In this document: positions 1-8,946 of the stretch, one piece after another
How positions within the stretch are numbered: the first letter of the stretch is position 1
Layout: each line of letters begins with the position of its first letter
Assembly: GCF_012927455.1 (NCBI RefSeq)
Contig: NZ_JABBPE010000002.1
Span: forward strand, 620,001-684,000
Reading direction: 5' to 3'
Origin: Polaromonas sp.
GTDB lineage: Bacteria > Pseudomonadota > Gammaproteobacteria > Burkholderiales > Burkholderiaceae_C
DNA length: 64,000 nucleotides
The notes under the pieces: generated by a model
What the model was told of the DNA's origin: nothing
The model's database searches: none
Seen by the model: only the letters and a program-made list of their open reading frames with translations
Position numbers and translations under genes: made by a program

Positions 1-296
1 GTCAGCCACGCCACCGCCTTGGGCAAGTCGTCAATCCACAGGCCGACATGGTTGAGCGGCGTGGTGTGGACGGCGGGCTTTTTGTCGATATCCACCGGCT
101 GCATCAGGTCCACCTCGACCTTGAACGGACCACTGCCAATGACGCAAATGTCTTCATCGACATTCTCGCGCTCGCTGACAAAATTGCCAGTGACTTCAAG
201 CCCCAGCATGTCGACCCACAAGGTACGCAGACGGTCCTTGCTGGTGGCGCCAATGGCGATTTGCTGGATACCGAGGACTTTGAAGGGACGTGTCAT
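1..296 (-). CDS. VOC-family protein, possible methylmalonyl-CoA epimerase (partial)
   Basis: The 5' end of a gene running leftward off the window; about 98 codons are visible from the ATG at 296. The N-terminus shows a glyoxalase/VOC fold half: strand IQQIAIGA, helix [17 protein letters not shown], then [10 protein letters not shown] and a second-module start [11 protein letters not shown]. It is the last gene visible of the propionyl-CoA/methylmalonyl-CoA operon, so methylmalonyl-CoA epimerase is the attractive guess. Against a firm call, the first metal-ligand position of epimerases is usually His (DHIAIA-like) and is Gln here, and a glyoxalase I-like or other VOC enzyme would look the same over this length. 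The family call is solid; the reaction is inferred from context. Confidence 0.6.
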   Translation of the reverse strand, partial: MTRPFKVLGIQQIAIGATSKDRLRTLWVDMLGLEVTGNFVSERENVDEDICVIGSGPFKVEVDLMQPVDIDKKPAVHTTPLNHVGLWIDDLPKAVAWL

Positions 297-370
297 TTTA
301 TTTTCCTAGACGAACAATCAACTGCTGCAAGGCAGCCCAAAGTGACAAGCGTGAGGGTTTTCTACAAGCA

Positions 371-460
371 GGGGCCGCGGAACCGGCTTTGCCGGGCCGC
401 AGGCGCAGCGGCCCCCTCGGGGGGGCAAGAAGCTACGCGAAGCGAGCGACCGTGGGGGCC
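371..460. repeat. REP-like intergenic palindromic element
   Basis: GC-rich block between pccA and the VOC gene made of nested inverted repeats: GGGGCCGC (371-378) pairs with GCGGCCCC (408-415), with a small CCGG...CCGG hairpin inside, then CCCCC-tc-GGGGGG, then AGCTACGCGAAGCGAGCGAC. I recognise this arrangement as a common intergenic repeat in Comamonadaceae; only one copy is in this window. It may act as a transcript-processing or attenuation signal within the operon. Confidence 0.6.
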
Positions 461-464
461 ATAT

Positions 465-2513
465 TCATGCAAACTCCACAATCGGCTGGTCCACGCTCAG
501 GCTTTCGCCTTTTTGCGCCAGCACCTTGTCGACCACGCCATCGGCCGTGGCAAACAGCACGTTTTCCATTTTCATGGCTTCAATCACGGCCACGCGTTCA
601 CCGGCCTGGACTTTTTGCCCCACCTGCACCGCCACTTCAACCAGCAGGCCGGGCATGGGCGACAACACGAAGCGGCTCAGATCCGGCGGCGCCTTGAACG
701 GCATCAAGGCATGAAGCTCGGCGGCGCGCGGCCCCAGCACCATCGCATCGAGTTGCGTCCCGTTGTGAATAATGCGCACGGCCAGAGGATTTCTGCCCAC
801 GCCACGTTCGACCTGCGCCGCAAAAGGCTGGCCATTCACCGTGCCGCGAATACGCGCGCCACCCAAATGCCAGTTGCTACAAATTTCATAGCGCTTTCCG
901 CCCGTTTCTATTGAGCTAGCGCCCGAAATAGCTTGAAAATCCCGGAGGATTGCGGGATGTGGCGTATTTACGCCGCCGGCACCCAGGCCAATCACCACGT
1001 ATTCCTTGCCCACCGTCACGCCATGGCCCGGCATCTGGCCGCTGATGCCCGCGGCCCGGACCCGAATGCGGCGGTACACATAGGCGGCCAATGCCACCAG
1101 AAAACCGGGATCATCATGCGGCACATCTTCGGCACGGAAACCCTGGCTGTAATTTTCGGCAATAAACCCGGTGTTGAAGTCACCAGCTACAAACTTGGGG
1201 TGCGCCAGCAAAGCCGCCTGAAACGGAATGTTGCTGCTGACGCCGCGAATCACAAAGCGGTTGAGCGCATCACGCATCTTGGCAATCGCATCGTTTCTGT
1301 CGCTGCCATGAACGATCAGCTTGGCAATCATCGAGTCGTAAAACATCGAAATTTCGCCGCCGTCCTGCACACCGGTATCGACCCGCACGCCAAAAAGATG
1401 CTCGGTGTCGGCCGCAAACATGGTTTCTTTGGGCGGCTGAAAGTGCACCAGCCGGCCGATGGATGGCAAGAAGCCGCGAAACGGATCTTCGGCATTGATG
1501 CGGCATTCCATCGCCCAGCCATTGCGCTTGACCTGATCTTGCGTGAGCGGCAGCTTTTCGCCGGCGGCCACGCGAATCATTAGTTCCACCAAATCCAGCC
1601 CGGTAATGCATTCCGTCACCGGATGCTCAACCTGCAGACGGGTGTTCATTTCAAGAAAGTAAAAGCTTTGGTCCTTGCCGACAACAAACTCCACGGTGCC
1701 AGCGGATTGGTAGTTCACGGCTTTGGCCAGCAGCACCGCCTGCTCGCCCATGGCCTTGCGCGTCTCGCCGCTGATGAAGGGCGATGGCGCCTCTTCAATC
1801 ACTTTCTGGTGACGGCGCTGGATCGAGCATTCGCGCTCATTCAAGTAGATAACATTGCCGTGGCTATCGCCCAGCAACTGGATTTCGATGTGGCGTGGTT
1901 CTTCAACAAATTTCTCGATGAACACCCGGTCGTCGCCAAAGCTGCTCTTCGCCTCGTTGCGGCAGCTGGTAAAGCCTTCCAGCGCTTCCTTGTCATTGAA
2001 GGCGACGCGCAAGCCTTTGCCGCCGCCCCCCGCGCTGGCCTTGATCATCACCGGGTAGCCAATGCCCTGGGCAATTTCAACCGCTCTTTCAGCCGTTTCA
2101 ATGGCGTCGTTCACGCCCGGAATGCAGTTCACACCGGCCGCACCGGCCAGCTTTTTGGACTCGATCTTGTCGCCCATCGCCGCGATGGAGTGGTGCTTGG
2201 GACCGATGAAGACAATGCCCTCTTCTTCCACCCGCTTGGCAAAGCCGGCGTTCTCGCTCAGAAAACCGTAGCCTGGGTGAACGGCCTGTGCGCCCGTCTG
2301 CTTGCAGGCGGCAATGATTTTCTCGGCCTGCAAATAGCTGTCCCGGCTAGGCGCCGGGCCGATGTTGACGGCTTCGTCCGCCAGTTCGACATGGCGCGCG
2401 TACTTGTCGGCGTCGGAATAAACCGCGACGGTTTTGATGCCCATTTTGCGGGCGGTACGAATGACGCGGCAGGCGATCTCGCCCCGGTTGGCAATCAGAA
2501 TTTTGGTAAACAT
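465..2513 (-). CDS. pccA: Propionyl-CoA carboxylase alpha subunit (biotin carboxylase + BCCP)
   Basis: A 682-residue biotin-dependent carboxylase alpha chain. It carboxylates its own biotin with ATP and bicarbonate and passes CO2 to PccB to make methylmalonyl-CoA. The biotin carboxylase domain fills about residues 1-450 (start MFTKILIANRGEIACRVI; glycine-rich ATP loop ASAGGGGKGLR; EMNTRLQVEHPVTE). A linker/BT-like region follows, then a C-terminal biotinyl domain with EAMKM, the biotinylated Lys being K648. The propionyl assignment rests on the neighbouring mutase and MeaB. Residues about 526-545 (AISGASSIETGGKRYEICS) are encoded by a dispersed repeat copy inserted in frame. A small ORF (2515-2742) separates it from pccB. 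Confidence 0.93.
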   Translation of the reverse strand: MFTKILIANRGEIACRVIRTARKMGIKTVAVYSDADKYARHVELADEAVNIGPAPSRDSYLQAEKIIAACKQTGAQAVHPGYGFLSENAGFAKRVEEEGIVFIGPKHHSIAAMGDKIESKKLAGAAGVNCIPGVNDAIETAERAVEIAQGIGYPVMIKASAGGGGKGLRVAFNDKEALEGFTSCRNEAKSSFGDDRVFIEKFVEEPRHIEIQLLGDSHGNVIYLNERECSIQRRHQKVIEEAPSPFISGETRKAMGEQAVLLAKAVNYQSAGTVEFVVGKDQSFYFLEMNTRLQVEHPVTECITGLDLVELMIRVAAGEKLPLTQDQVKRNGWAMECRINAEDPFRGFLPSIGRLVHFQPPKETMFAADTEHLFGVRVDTGVQDGGEISMFYDSMIAKLIVHGSDRNDAIAKMRDALNRFVIRGVSSNIPFQAALLAHPKFVAGDFNTGFIAENYSQGFRAEDVPHDDPGFLVALAAYVYRRIRVRAAGISGQMPGHGVTVGKEYVVIGLGAGGVNTPHPAILRDFQAISGASSIETGGKRYEICSNWHLGGARIRGTVNGQPFAAQVERGVGRNPLAVRIIHNGTQLDAMVLGPRAAELHALMPFKAPPDLSRFVLSPMPGLLVEVAVQVGQKVQAGERVAVIEAMKMENVLFATADGVVDKVLAQKGESLSVDQPIVEFA
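879..938. repeat. Dispersed GCCC-N9-GGGC repeat, copy 1 (inside pccA)
   Basis: Plus strand reads TCATAGCGCTTTCCGCCC, nine bases, GAGCTAGCGCCCG, then AATAGCTTGAAAA. It aligns with the copies at 24793, 31855 and 51325 (ATAGCtGCTTgCGCCC-N9-GGGCTA). It lies wholly in the pccA frame on the other strand and supplies about 20 residues. It is the most diverged of the clear copies. Confidence 0.6.
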
Positions 2514-2514
2514 T

Positions 2515-2742
2515 TCAGAACCCGTTTTCTTGAATGATTCGTTTCAGCTGTTGAATAGCTTCTTTACTAAAACGCAGACTCTGGCTTTTTTTCCCCGGAA
2601 TTGCACGCCCTGTAGACCCATACGTGTCGAGTTGCAGAAGTTTTTCATCATCCAGAGTGATGATGGTGTAGCTGCATTCCACCGCTGAGTGTTGGGAAAT
2701 CGTTTGAAGCGGCTTCAATTGAATGTTGGTAATTAATGCCAT
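2515..2742 (-). CDS. Small conserved-looking hypothetical protein in pcc operon
   Basis: A 75-residue ORF between pccB and pccA, transcribed with them; its stop is one base from the pccA start, which suggests translational coupling. The sequence is mixed polar (MALITNIQLKPLQTISQHSA...), with a central TIITLDDEKLLQLDTYGS and a basic C-terminal helix (SLRFSKEAIQQLKRIIQENG). No signal peptide, membrane segment or cysteine motif. The ordered codons and tight packing favour a real gene. I do not recognise a family; it could be a small DNA-binding or accessory protein. Confidence 0.6.
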   Translation of the reverse strand: MALITNIQLKPLQTISQHSAVECSYTIITLDDEKLLQLDTYGSTGRAIPGKKSQSLRFSKEAIQQLKRIIQENGF

Positions 2743-2751
2743 CTCAATCCT

Positions 2752-4284
2752 TCACAGCGGAATATTGCCGTGCTTGCGCCACGGGTTTTCTATTTTCTTG
2801 TCGCGCAGCATTACCAGCGAGCGGCAGATGCGTTTGCGCGTTTCATGCGGCAGGATCACATCGTCGATAAAGCCGCGGGCACCGGCAACGAACGGGTTGG
2901 CGAATCTAGCCTTGTATTCGGCTTCCCGGGCGGCCAGCTTGATCGGGTCGCCCTTGTCTTCGCGAAAGATGATTTCGACCGCGCCCTTGGCACCCATCAC
3001 GGCAATCTCGGCATTCGGCCAGGCAAAGTTGACATCGCCGCGCAGGTGCTTTGAAGACATCACGTCGTAGGCGCCGCCGTAGGCCTTGCGGGTAATCACA
3101 GTAATTTTCGGCACGGTGCACTCGGCGTAAGCGTAGAGCAGCTTGGCGCCATGCTTGATGATGCCGCCGTATTCCTGTGAGGTGCCTGGCATGAAACCTG
3201 GCACATCGACAAAGGTGATGACGGGAATGTTGAATGCATCGCAAAAGCGCACAAAGCGCGCCGCCTTGATGGAGCTCTTGATGTCCAGGCAACCGGCCAG
3301 CACCAGCGGCTGATTGGCGACGATACCGACCGACTGGCCTTCCATGCGGCCAAAACCGATGATGATGTTCTTCGCGTACTCAGGCTGAATTTCGAAGAAA
3401 TCGCCATCGTCAACCGTTTTGGCGATCAGCTCCTTCATGTCATAGGGCTTGTTCGGGCTCTCGGGCACCAGCGTGTCCAGGCTCATGTCCATGCGACTGG
3501 CCGGGTCGGCGCTGGGGCGAGCCGGTGCTTTTTCGCGGTTGTTCAGCGGCAGGTAGTTGTACAGCCGGCGCAGCATCACCAGGGCTTCAACATCGTTTTC
3601 AAACGCCAGATCGGCGACGCCGCTGCGGGTGGTGTGGGTAATGGCGCCGCCTAGTTCCTCGGCGGTTACTTCCTCGTGGGTCACGGTCCTGACCACTTCG
3701 GGGCCAGTCACGAACATGTAGGAGCTGTCTTTGACCATGAAAATAAAGTCGGTCATGGCCGGTGAATACACTGCGCCCCCCGCGCTCGGCCCCATGATCA
3801 GGCTGATCTGCGGAATCACGCCGCTGGCCATCACGTTGCGCTGGAACACGTCGGCATAGCCGCCGAGCGAGGCGACACCTTCCTGAATGCGTGCGCCGCC
3901 CGAGTCGTTCAGGCCAATTACTGGCGCGCCAACTTTCATGGCCTGGTCCATCACCTTGCAGATTTTCTCGGCATGGGCTTCAGACAGCGCACCGCCAAAC
4001 ACCGTGAAGTCCTGGCTGAAGACGAACACCAGCCGGCCATTGATCATGCCGTAGCCGGTCACCACACCGTCACCCGGAATCTTGTTGTCCTGCATGCCAA
4101 AGTCACTGCAGCGGTGCTCGACAAACATGTCCCATTCCTCAAACGTGTCCGCGTCCAGCAACACGTCCAGACGCTCGCGCGCCGTCAGCTTGCCCTTGCC
4201 ATGCTGCGCATCGATGCGCTTTTGGCCACCGCCCAAGCGAGCCGCAGCGCGCTTTTTTTCCAGTTGTCGAAGAATTTCCTGCAT
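2752..4284 (-). CDS. pccB: Propionyl-CoA carboxylase beta subunit
   Basis: A 510-residue carboxyltransferase of the acyl-CoA carboxylase beta family, which moves the carboxyl group from biotin on PccA to propionyl-CoA. N- and C-terminal crotonase-fold halves are complete. Typical motifs are [14 protein letters not shown] near the N-terminus, the oxyanion-loop region [19 protein letters not shown], and the second-half [19 protein letters not shown] and [12 protein letters not shown]. The end [17 protein letters not shown] is the usual PccB C-terminus. Full length; starts [20 protein letters not shown]. Transcribed leftward after meaB. Confidence 0.95.
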   Translation of the reverse strand: MQEILRQLEKKRAAARLGGGQKRIDAQHGKGKLTARERLDVLLDADTFEEWDMFVEHRCSDFGMQDNKIPGDGVVTGYGMINGRLVFVFSQDFTVFGGALSEAHAEKICKVMDQAMKVGAPVIGLNDSGGARIQEGVASLGGYADVFQRNVMASGVIPQISLIMGPSAGGAVYSPAMTDFIFMVKDSSYMFVTGPEVVRTVTHEEVTAEELGGAITHTTRSGVADLAFENDVEALVMLRRLYNYLPLNNREKAPARPSADPASRMDMSLDTLVPESPNKPYDMKELIAKTVDDGDFFEIQPEYAKNIIIGFGRMEGQSVGIVANQPLVLAGCLDIKSSIKAARFVRFCDAFNIPVITFVDVPGFMPGTSQEYGGIIKHGAKLLYAYAECTVPKITVITRKAYGGAYDVMSSKHLRGDVNFAWPNAEIAVMGAKGAVEIIFREDKGDPIKLAAREAEYKARFANPFVAGARGFIDDVILPHETRKRICRSLVMLRDKKIENPWRKHGNIPL

Positions 4285-4330
4285 GCTTGGCTTTCATTAG
4301 TCTCTGTAACCGCTATAAAACTCTGTTTGC

Positions 4331-4370
4331 TATCTATTTAATAGCTGCTTGCGCCCGTCCTGATTGCGCT
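4331..4370. repeat. Dispersed GCCC-N9-GGGC repeat, copy 2 (3' end of meaB)
   Basis: Core TTAATAGCTGCTTGCGCCC, GTCCTGATT, GCGC. It overlaps the last codons and the stop of meaB on the opposite strand, encoding the tail SGRAQAAIK. The same peptide is encoded by the copy inside pgeF, showing that both were read in the same frame and orientation. Confidence 0.85.
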
Positions 4371-5371
4371 GCAAGCAGATTTCGTGCTGCAGTTGAGGCT
4401 GGAAGCTGGCCGCTCTCCACCTGCGCAACCAGCGTTGGCAGCAAGGCACTGACCGCCGGGTCGTGCCGGAATGCCTGCTTCAGGCCCGCGTCAATGCGCT
4501 CCCACATCCAGCTGAGTGCCTGGTGCTGGCGGCGCGCGGCCAGTTTGCCGTTGGCGGTTTGCAGGCTTCTGAACTGCGTTACGACGGCCCAGAAGGCATC
4601 GACGCCTTTGTTATGCAGTGCGCTAAGCTGAATCACCTGGGGATGCCAGAAGTTGTCGTAGCTGGCTGCTTGTGCGGTGCCCATCGCGTTGTTGACCAGG
4701 CCAAACAAACGCATGGCAGACTTGATTTGCGCCTCGGCGCGCATGGCGGCGTTCGCGTCAATGTCGGCCTTGTTGATGATCACCAGGTCGGCCAGCTCCA
4801 TTACGCCTTTCTTGATCGCCTGCAAATCGTCACCGGCGTTGGGCAGCTGCATCAGCACAAACATATCAGTCATGTTGGCAACCGCTGTTTCGCTTTGGCC
4901 GACGCCGACGGTTTCAACAATCACCACGTCGTAGCCGGCCGCTTCGCAAACCAGCATGGCTTCGCGCGTTTTTTCTGCGACGCCGCCCAGCGTGCCGCTT
5001 GACGGGCTGGGGCGAATGTAGGCTTGGCTTTGCACCGAGAGCTTTTCCATGCGCGTCTTGTCGCCCAAAATCGAGCCGCCCGACACGCTGGACGAGGGGT
5101 CTATGGTGAGCACCGCGACGCGTTGCCCCTGCGCGATGAGATAGAGTCCCAGCACTTCAATAAAGGTCGATTTACCGACGCCAGGGACGCCGCTGATACC
5201 TAGGCGGAAGGCCTGGCCGGTGTGCGGCAGCAGCGTTGTCAGCAGCTCGTCGGCTTGAGCGCGGTGATCGGCGCGGGTCGATTCGAGCAGCGTGATGGCT
5301 TTGGCGATGGCGCGGCGCTGCACGGCGGGCGCGCCGTCTAGTACAGCTTCCTCCAATAGGCGTGGGGTCAC
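4334..5371 (-). CDS. meaB: Methylmalonyl-CoA mutase-associated GTPase MeaB
   Basis: A 345-residue G3E-family GTPase that loads and protects adenosylcobalamin on methylmalonyl-CoA mutase. Walker [10 protein letters not shown] is at residues 61-69; the second motif region [20 protein letters not shown] and the guanine-specificity motif NKAD are present. The start overlaps the mutase stop by four bases (ATGA), so the two are translationally coupled. The last about nine residues (SGRAQAAIK) come from a dispersed repeat that also provides the TAG stop, so the native C-terminus has probably been replaced or extended. Confidence 0.94.
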   Translation of the reverse strand: MTPRLLEEAVLDGAPAVQRRAIAKAITLLESTRADHRAQADELLTTLLPHTGQAFRLGISGVPGVGKSTFIEVLGLYLIAQGQRVAVLTIDPSSSVSGGSILGDKTRMEKLSVQSQAYIRPSPSSGTLGGVAEKTREAMLVCEAAGYDVVIVETVGVGQSETAVANMTDMFVLMQLPNAGDDLQAIKKGVMELADLVIINKADIDANAAMRAEAQIKSAMRLFGLVNNAMGTAQAASYDNFWHPQVIQLSALHNKGVDAFWAVVTQFRSLQTANGKLAARRQHQALSWMWERIDAGLKQAFRHDPAVSALLPTLVAQVESGQLPASTAARNLLAAQSGRAQAAIK

Positions 5372-7536
5372 TTCAAGGCAGCCCGGATCTGCTCCAGCAC
5401 ATCCTTGGCACTCGCCGGAATTGGCGTGCCGGGTCCGTAAATGCCTTTGACGCCGGCTTCGTAGAGCATCTCGTAGTCTTGCCGCGGAATTACGCCCCCA
5501 ACGAAAACGATGATGTCATCGGCACCCTGCTTTTTAAGCTCTTCAATGATTGCTGGAACGAGGGTTTTATGCCCTGCTGCCAGCGTTGAAACACCGACCG
5601 CGTGCACGTCATTTTCAATCGCCTGGCGCGCGCATTCTTCAGGCGTCTGAAACAGCGGCCCCATGTCCACGTCAAAGCCAAGGTCGGCAAACGCCGTGGC
5701 CACGACTTTGGCGCCACGGTCATGGCCGTCCTGGCCGAGTTTTGAAATCATCACGCGGGGGCGGCGGCCCTGGCTTTCGGCAAAAGCGTTGATTTCAGCC
5801 TTGAGGGTGTCCCAGCCTTCAGCCGAGTCATAAGCCGCGGCATACACACCAGTCACCTTTTGCGTATCGGCGCGGTGGCGCCCGTAAACTTTTTCCAGCG
5901 CATCGCTGACCTCGCCCACCGTGGCGCGCAGGCGTATGGCCTGGATGGTCAGGTCCAACAAATTTCCGGAGTTGTCTTCTGCTGCAAAAGTGATAGCAGA
6001 CAACGCCCGTTCTACCTTGGCCGAGTCACGTTTTGATCGAATTTCGTGGAGCCGGGCGATCTGCCCGTCGCGCACGGCCACGTTGTCGATGTCGCGCGTC
6101 TCAATGGCGTCTTCAGTCTTCAGCTTGTACTTGTTGACGCCGACGATCACGTCCTTACCGCTGTCGATGCGAGCCTGCTTTTCGGCCGCAGCGGCTTCGA
6201 TCTTGAGCTTGGCCCAGCCGCTGTCGACGGCTTTGGTCATTCCGCCCATGGCTTCTACTTCTTCGATGATGGCCCAGGCGGCATCGGCCATGTCCTGGGT
6301 GAGTTTTTCCATCATGTAGCTGCCGGCCCAGGGGTCAATCACGCTGGTGATGTGAGTTTCCTCCTGGATGATGAGCTGGGTGTTGCGGGCAATGCGTGAG
6401 CTGAATTCTGTGGGCAGCGCGATCGCTTCGTCAAAGCTGTTGGTGTGCAAACTTTGCGTGCCGCCAAATACCGCCGCCATGGCTTCGATGGTGGTGCGCA
6501 CCACATTGTTGTACGGGTCCTGCTCGGTCAGGCTCCAGCCGCTGGTCTGGCAATGAGTGCGCAGCATCAGGCTCTTGGGGTTCTTCGCGTCAAAACTTTT
6601 CATGATGCGGCACCAGAGCAGACGGGCGGCGCGCATCTTGGCGACTTCCAGGTAGAAGTTCATGCCGATGGCCCAGAAAAAACTCAGGCGTCCGGCAAAG
6701 CCATCAACATCGAGCCCCTTGCCCAGTGCAGTTTTGACATATTCCTTGCCGTCTGCCAATGTAAAGGCCAATTCGAGCGCCTGGTTCGCGCCGGCTTCCT
6801 GCATGTGATAACCCGAGATCGAGATCGAGTTGAACTTCGGCATCTTCTGCGCCGTGTACTCGATGATGTCGCCAATGATGCGAATGCTGGGCAGCGGCGG
6901 GTAAATATAGGTGTTGCGAACCATGAACTCCTTGAGGATGTCGTTCTGGATCGTTCCGCTTAGTTGGTCCTGGCTCACACCCTGCTCTTCGGCCGCCACC
7001 ACATAGCCCGCCAACACTGGCAGCACCGCGCCGTTCATGGTCATGGAAACACTGACCTTGTCGAGCGGGATCTGTTTGAAGAGGATTTTCATGTCCTCAA
7101 CGCTGTCGATAGCTACGCCGGCCTTGCCCACATCGCCGGTCACGCGCGGGTGGTCGCTGTCGTAGCCGCGGTGCGTCGCCAGATCAAACGCGACAGACAC
7201 GCCCTGTCCACCTGCGGCGAGCGCCTTGCGGTAAAACGCATTGGATTCTTCAGCAGTCGAAAAGCCGGCGTATTGGCGAATCGTCCATGGCCTGACGGAG
7301 TACATCGTGGCCTGCGGGCCGCGAATAAAGGGCTCAAACCCTGGCAATGTATTGGTGTACGCCAGGTCCTTGGTGTCCTCAGCCGTATACAGAGGCTTGA
7401 CACTGATGCCGTCTGGCGTTTGCCAGTTCAAGGCATTCACATCACCGCCGGGGGCTGATTTGGCCGCCGCCTTGGCCCAGTCGTCCAGGTTGCTGGCGTT
7501 GAAAAAAGTAGACGGCGAAGTTTTTTTGGGGCTCAT
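5368..7536 (-). CDS. scpA: Methylmalonyl-CoA mutase, single-chain
   Basis: A 722-residue adenosylcobalamin enzyme interconverting methylmalonyl-CoA and succinyl-CoA. The N-terminal TIM barrel includes [20 protein letters not shown], typical of the substrate channel. The C-terminal B12-binding domain has GQDGHDRG with the base-off ligand His at 605, then GVSTLAAGH and VGGVIPRQD. Length and order match the single-chain (large subunit-like) mutases. It is the first gene of the leftward operon and faces the divergent GntR gene. No separate small MutA subunit is seen here. Confidence 0.95.
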   Translation of the reverse strand: MSPKKTSPSTFFNASNLDDWAKAAAKSAPGGDVNALNWQTPDGISVKPLYTAEDTKDLAYTNTLPGFEPFIRGPQATMYSVRPWTIRQYAGFSTAEESNAFYRKALAAGGQGVSVAFDLATHRGYDSDHPRVTGDVGKAGVAIDSVEDMKILFKQIPLDKVSVSMTMNGAVLPVLAGYVVAAEEQGVSQDQLSGTIQNDILKEFMVRNTYIYPPLPSIRIIGDIIEYTAQKMPKFNSISISGYHMQEAGANQALELAFTLADGKEYVKTALGKGLDVDGFAGRLSFFWAIGMNFYLEVAKMRAARLLWCRIMKSFDAKNPKSLMLRTHCQTSGWSLTEQDPYNNVVRTTIEAMAAVFGGTQSLHTNSFDEAIALPTEFSSRIARNTQLIIQEETHITSVIDPWAGSYMMEKLTQDMADAAWAIIEEVEAMGGMTKAVDSGWAKLKIEAAAAEKQARIDSGKDVIVGVNKYKLKTEDAIETRDIDNVAVRDGQIARLHEIRSKRDSAKVERALSAITFAAEDNSGNLLDLTIQAIRLRATVGEVSDALEKVYGRHRADTQKVTGVYAAAYDSAEGWDTLKAEINAFAESQGRRPRVMISKLGQDGHDRGAKVVATAFADLGFDVDMGPLFQTPEECARQAIENDVHAVGVSTLAAGHKTLVPAIIEELKKQGADDIIVFVGGVIPRQDYEMLYEAGVKGIYGPGTPIPASAKDVLEQIRAALK

Positions 7537-7605
7537 AGCAGGTTTTGCGGCAAGAAATGAAGCTGGCTGCCAAGCCTTTTTACTCGCTTTTTTGACAGTT
7601 GGGCA

Positions 7606-7655
7606 AGTTTACATCATTTATAATTATTGATGCAAAATTAGGTTTGATGTAAACT
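7606..7655. promoter_or_regulatory. Candidate GntR operator, 11-bp perfect inverted repeat
   Basis: AGTTTACATCA (7606-7616) and TGATGTAAACT (7645-7655) are exact reverse complements in the AT-rich divergent spacer between the mutase and the GntR gene. A related half-site, TGATGCAAA, lies between them at about 7628. Arms of this kind fit FadR-type GntR operators, so autoregulation plus control of the propionate operon is inferred. Confidence 0.55.
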
Positions 7656-7743
7656 TTCGCCACTTTTGACCCGATTTCTGTTGGCTGTTGAATATTCCCG
7701 CAGTGCTGCGCTTAACCGCCGAAACCATTGAATTAACTCATAC

Positions 7744-8379
7744 ATGGCCGTAGTTTCCCTTACCCCCCGGGCGCTTTACGTAGAAGTGGCGGAGCTGTTG
7801 CGCGAGCGCATTTTCAGCCGCGAACTGGCACCGGGCAGTTGGATTGACGAGCTCAAGCTGGCCGAGGAATACGGCATCAGCCGCACGCCCCTTCGGGAAG
7901 CCCTGAAGGTGCTGGCGACCGAGGGACTGGTCACCATGAAAGTGCGGCGCGGCGCCTACGTGACAGAGGTGTCTGAGCGCGACTTGACCGATGTTTACCA
8001 CTTGCTGGCCCTGCTTGAAAGCGATGCCGCCGGAGTGGTTGCGACCCAGGCAAGTGAATCGCAGCTCCATGAACTGCAGGACTTGCACCGCGAACTGGAA
8101 AAGGCGACGGGCAACCGGGAACGCTTTTTTGAAATCAACGAAGCATTTCACACGCGCCTGCTGGAAATTGCCAACAACCGCTGGCGCGACCAGATGGTGG
8201 CGGACCTGCGAAAAGTGATGAAGCTGAACCGCCACAACTCACTACTCAAAAGCGGACGCATTGAGGAATCGCTGGCCGAGCACCGCGCCATCATGGCGGC
8301 GCTGAGCGCGCGCGACGCCGAGGCGACAGCACTGCGCATGCGCGAACATTTCAGAAGCGGGCTGGAAGCGGCGAATTAA
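7744..8379 (+). CDS. GntR-family (FadR/FCD) transcriptional regulator
   Basis: A 211-residue regulator with an N-terminal winged helix-turn-helix (KLAEEYGISRTPLREALKVLATEGLVT, about residues 38-65) and an all-helical FCD ligand domain (FHTRLLEIANNRWRDQMV; AEHRAIMAALSARDAEAT). The FCD domain usually binds an acyl-CoA or small carboxylate, often with a metal held by His residues. It is divergent from the methylmalonyl-CoA operon and the spacer holds a perfect inverted repeat, so it probably represses that operon and itself. The inducer, perhaps a propionyl- or methylmalonyl-derived molecule, is a guess. Confidence 0.87.
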   Translation: MAVVSLTPRALYVEVAELLRERIFSRELAPGSWIDELKLAEEYGISRTPLREALKVLATEGLVTMKVRRGAYVTEVSERDLTDVYHLLALLESDAAGVVATQASESQLHELQDLHRELEKATGNRERFFEINEAFHTRLLEIANNRWRDQMVADLRKVMKLNRHNSLLKSGRIEESLAEHRAIMAALSARDAEATALRMREHFRSGLEAAN

Positions 8380-8404
8380 TGCTGAAAGCCCTGATCCTTG
8401 GCAG

Positions 8405-8842
8405 CTATTTATTAGAGCCTGCCGCCGCAGGCCAGCGGTAGCCCAGCACGCACTCCAGCGGATAAAAATGCTCACGTACCTGCTCAAGCTGATTACCGCC
8501 GAGTAGATAAATATATTGCGCATCAGCGCGCAGATAGAAACCGACATGACCTTTCCAACTGCCTGGATCGTCGCGGTACAACACCACCAGGCAACCAGAC
8601 ACCGGTTTTTCCAGCGCCTGGCCCCACGCAAGCCATGAGCGCGCAAGCGCTGAGCCGGTACCCGCTATACCCACTTGGGCCAGACACCAATTCACAAACG
8701 AGGAACACCACGATGCCTTGTCGTCATAACCACGAAGGTTTGTCACTTCGTGGTATTGCCTGATGCGCGGGTTGCTCTGCCCGGCCGGGTATTGGGCCAC
8801 GCCGACTTCAGCCGTGGCAACTGGCAGCCAATGTGGCTTCAT
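8405..8842 (-). CDS. TIGR02594-type NlpC/P60-like hydrolase
   Basis: A 145-residue protein with the signature of TIGR02594 proteins, which are CHAP/NlpC-like peptidoglycan amidases often from phage. Visible motifs: AEVGVAQYPAGQSNPRI at the N-terminus, DDKASWCSSFVNWCL holding the likely catalytic Cys, GTGSALARSWLAWG, and GHVGFYL with the catalytic His. No signal peptide. It stands alone, with no holin, endolysin cassette or other phage gene nearby, so it may be a domesticated remnant or an effector-like enzyme. The substrate is inferred from the family. Confidence 0.75.
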   Translation of the reverse strand: MKPHWLPVATAEVGVAQYPAGQSNPRIRQYHEVTNLRGYDDKASWCSSFVNWCLAQVGIAGTGSALARSWLAWGQALEKPVSGCLVVLYRDDPGSWKGHVGFYLRADAQYIYLLGGNQLEQVREHFYPLECVLGYRWPAAAGSNK

Positions 8843-8946
8843 GAGACTTTAGGATTTGACATAAATGGGGAAGCCCGATGCGCGAGATTGCAAAAGTCGG
8901 CGCGAAACAGGCCGGGCCATCACTAAGGCCTGCGGCCCGGTGAACA

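Noticed and set aside
8405-8842. Part of a prophage lysis cassette
   Set aside because: Only one hydrolase-like gene; no holin, portal, capsid or integrase nearby.
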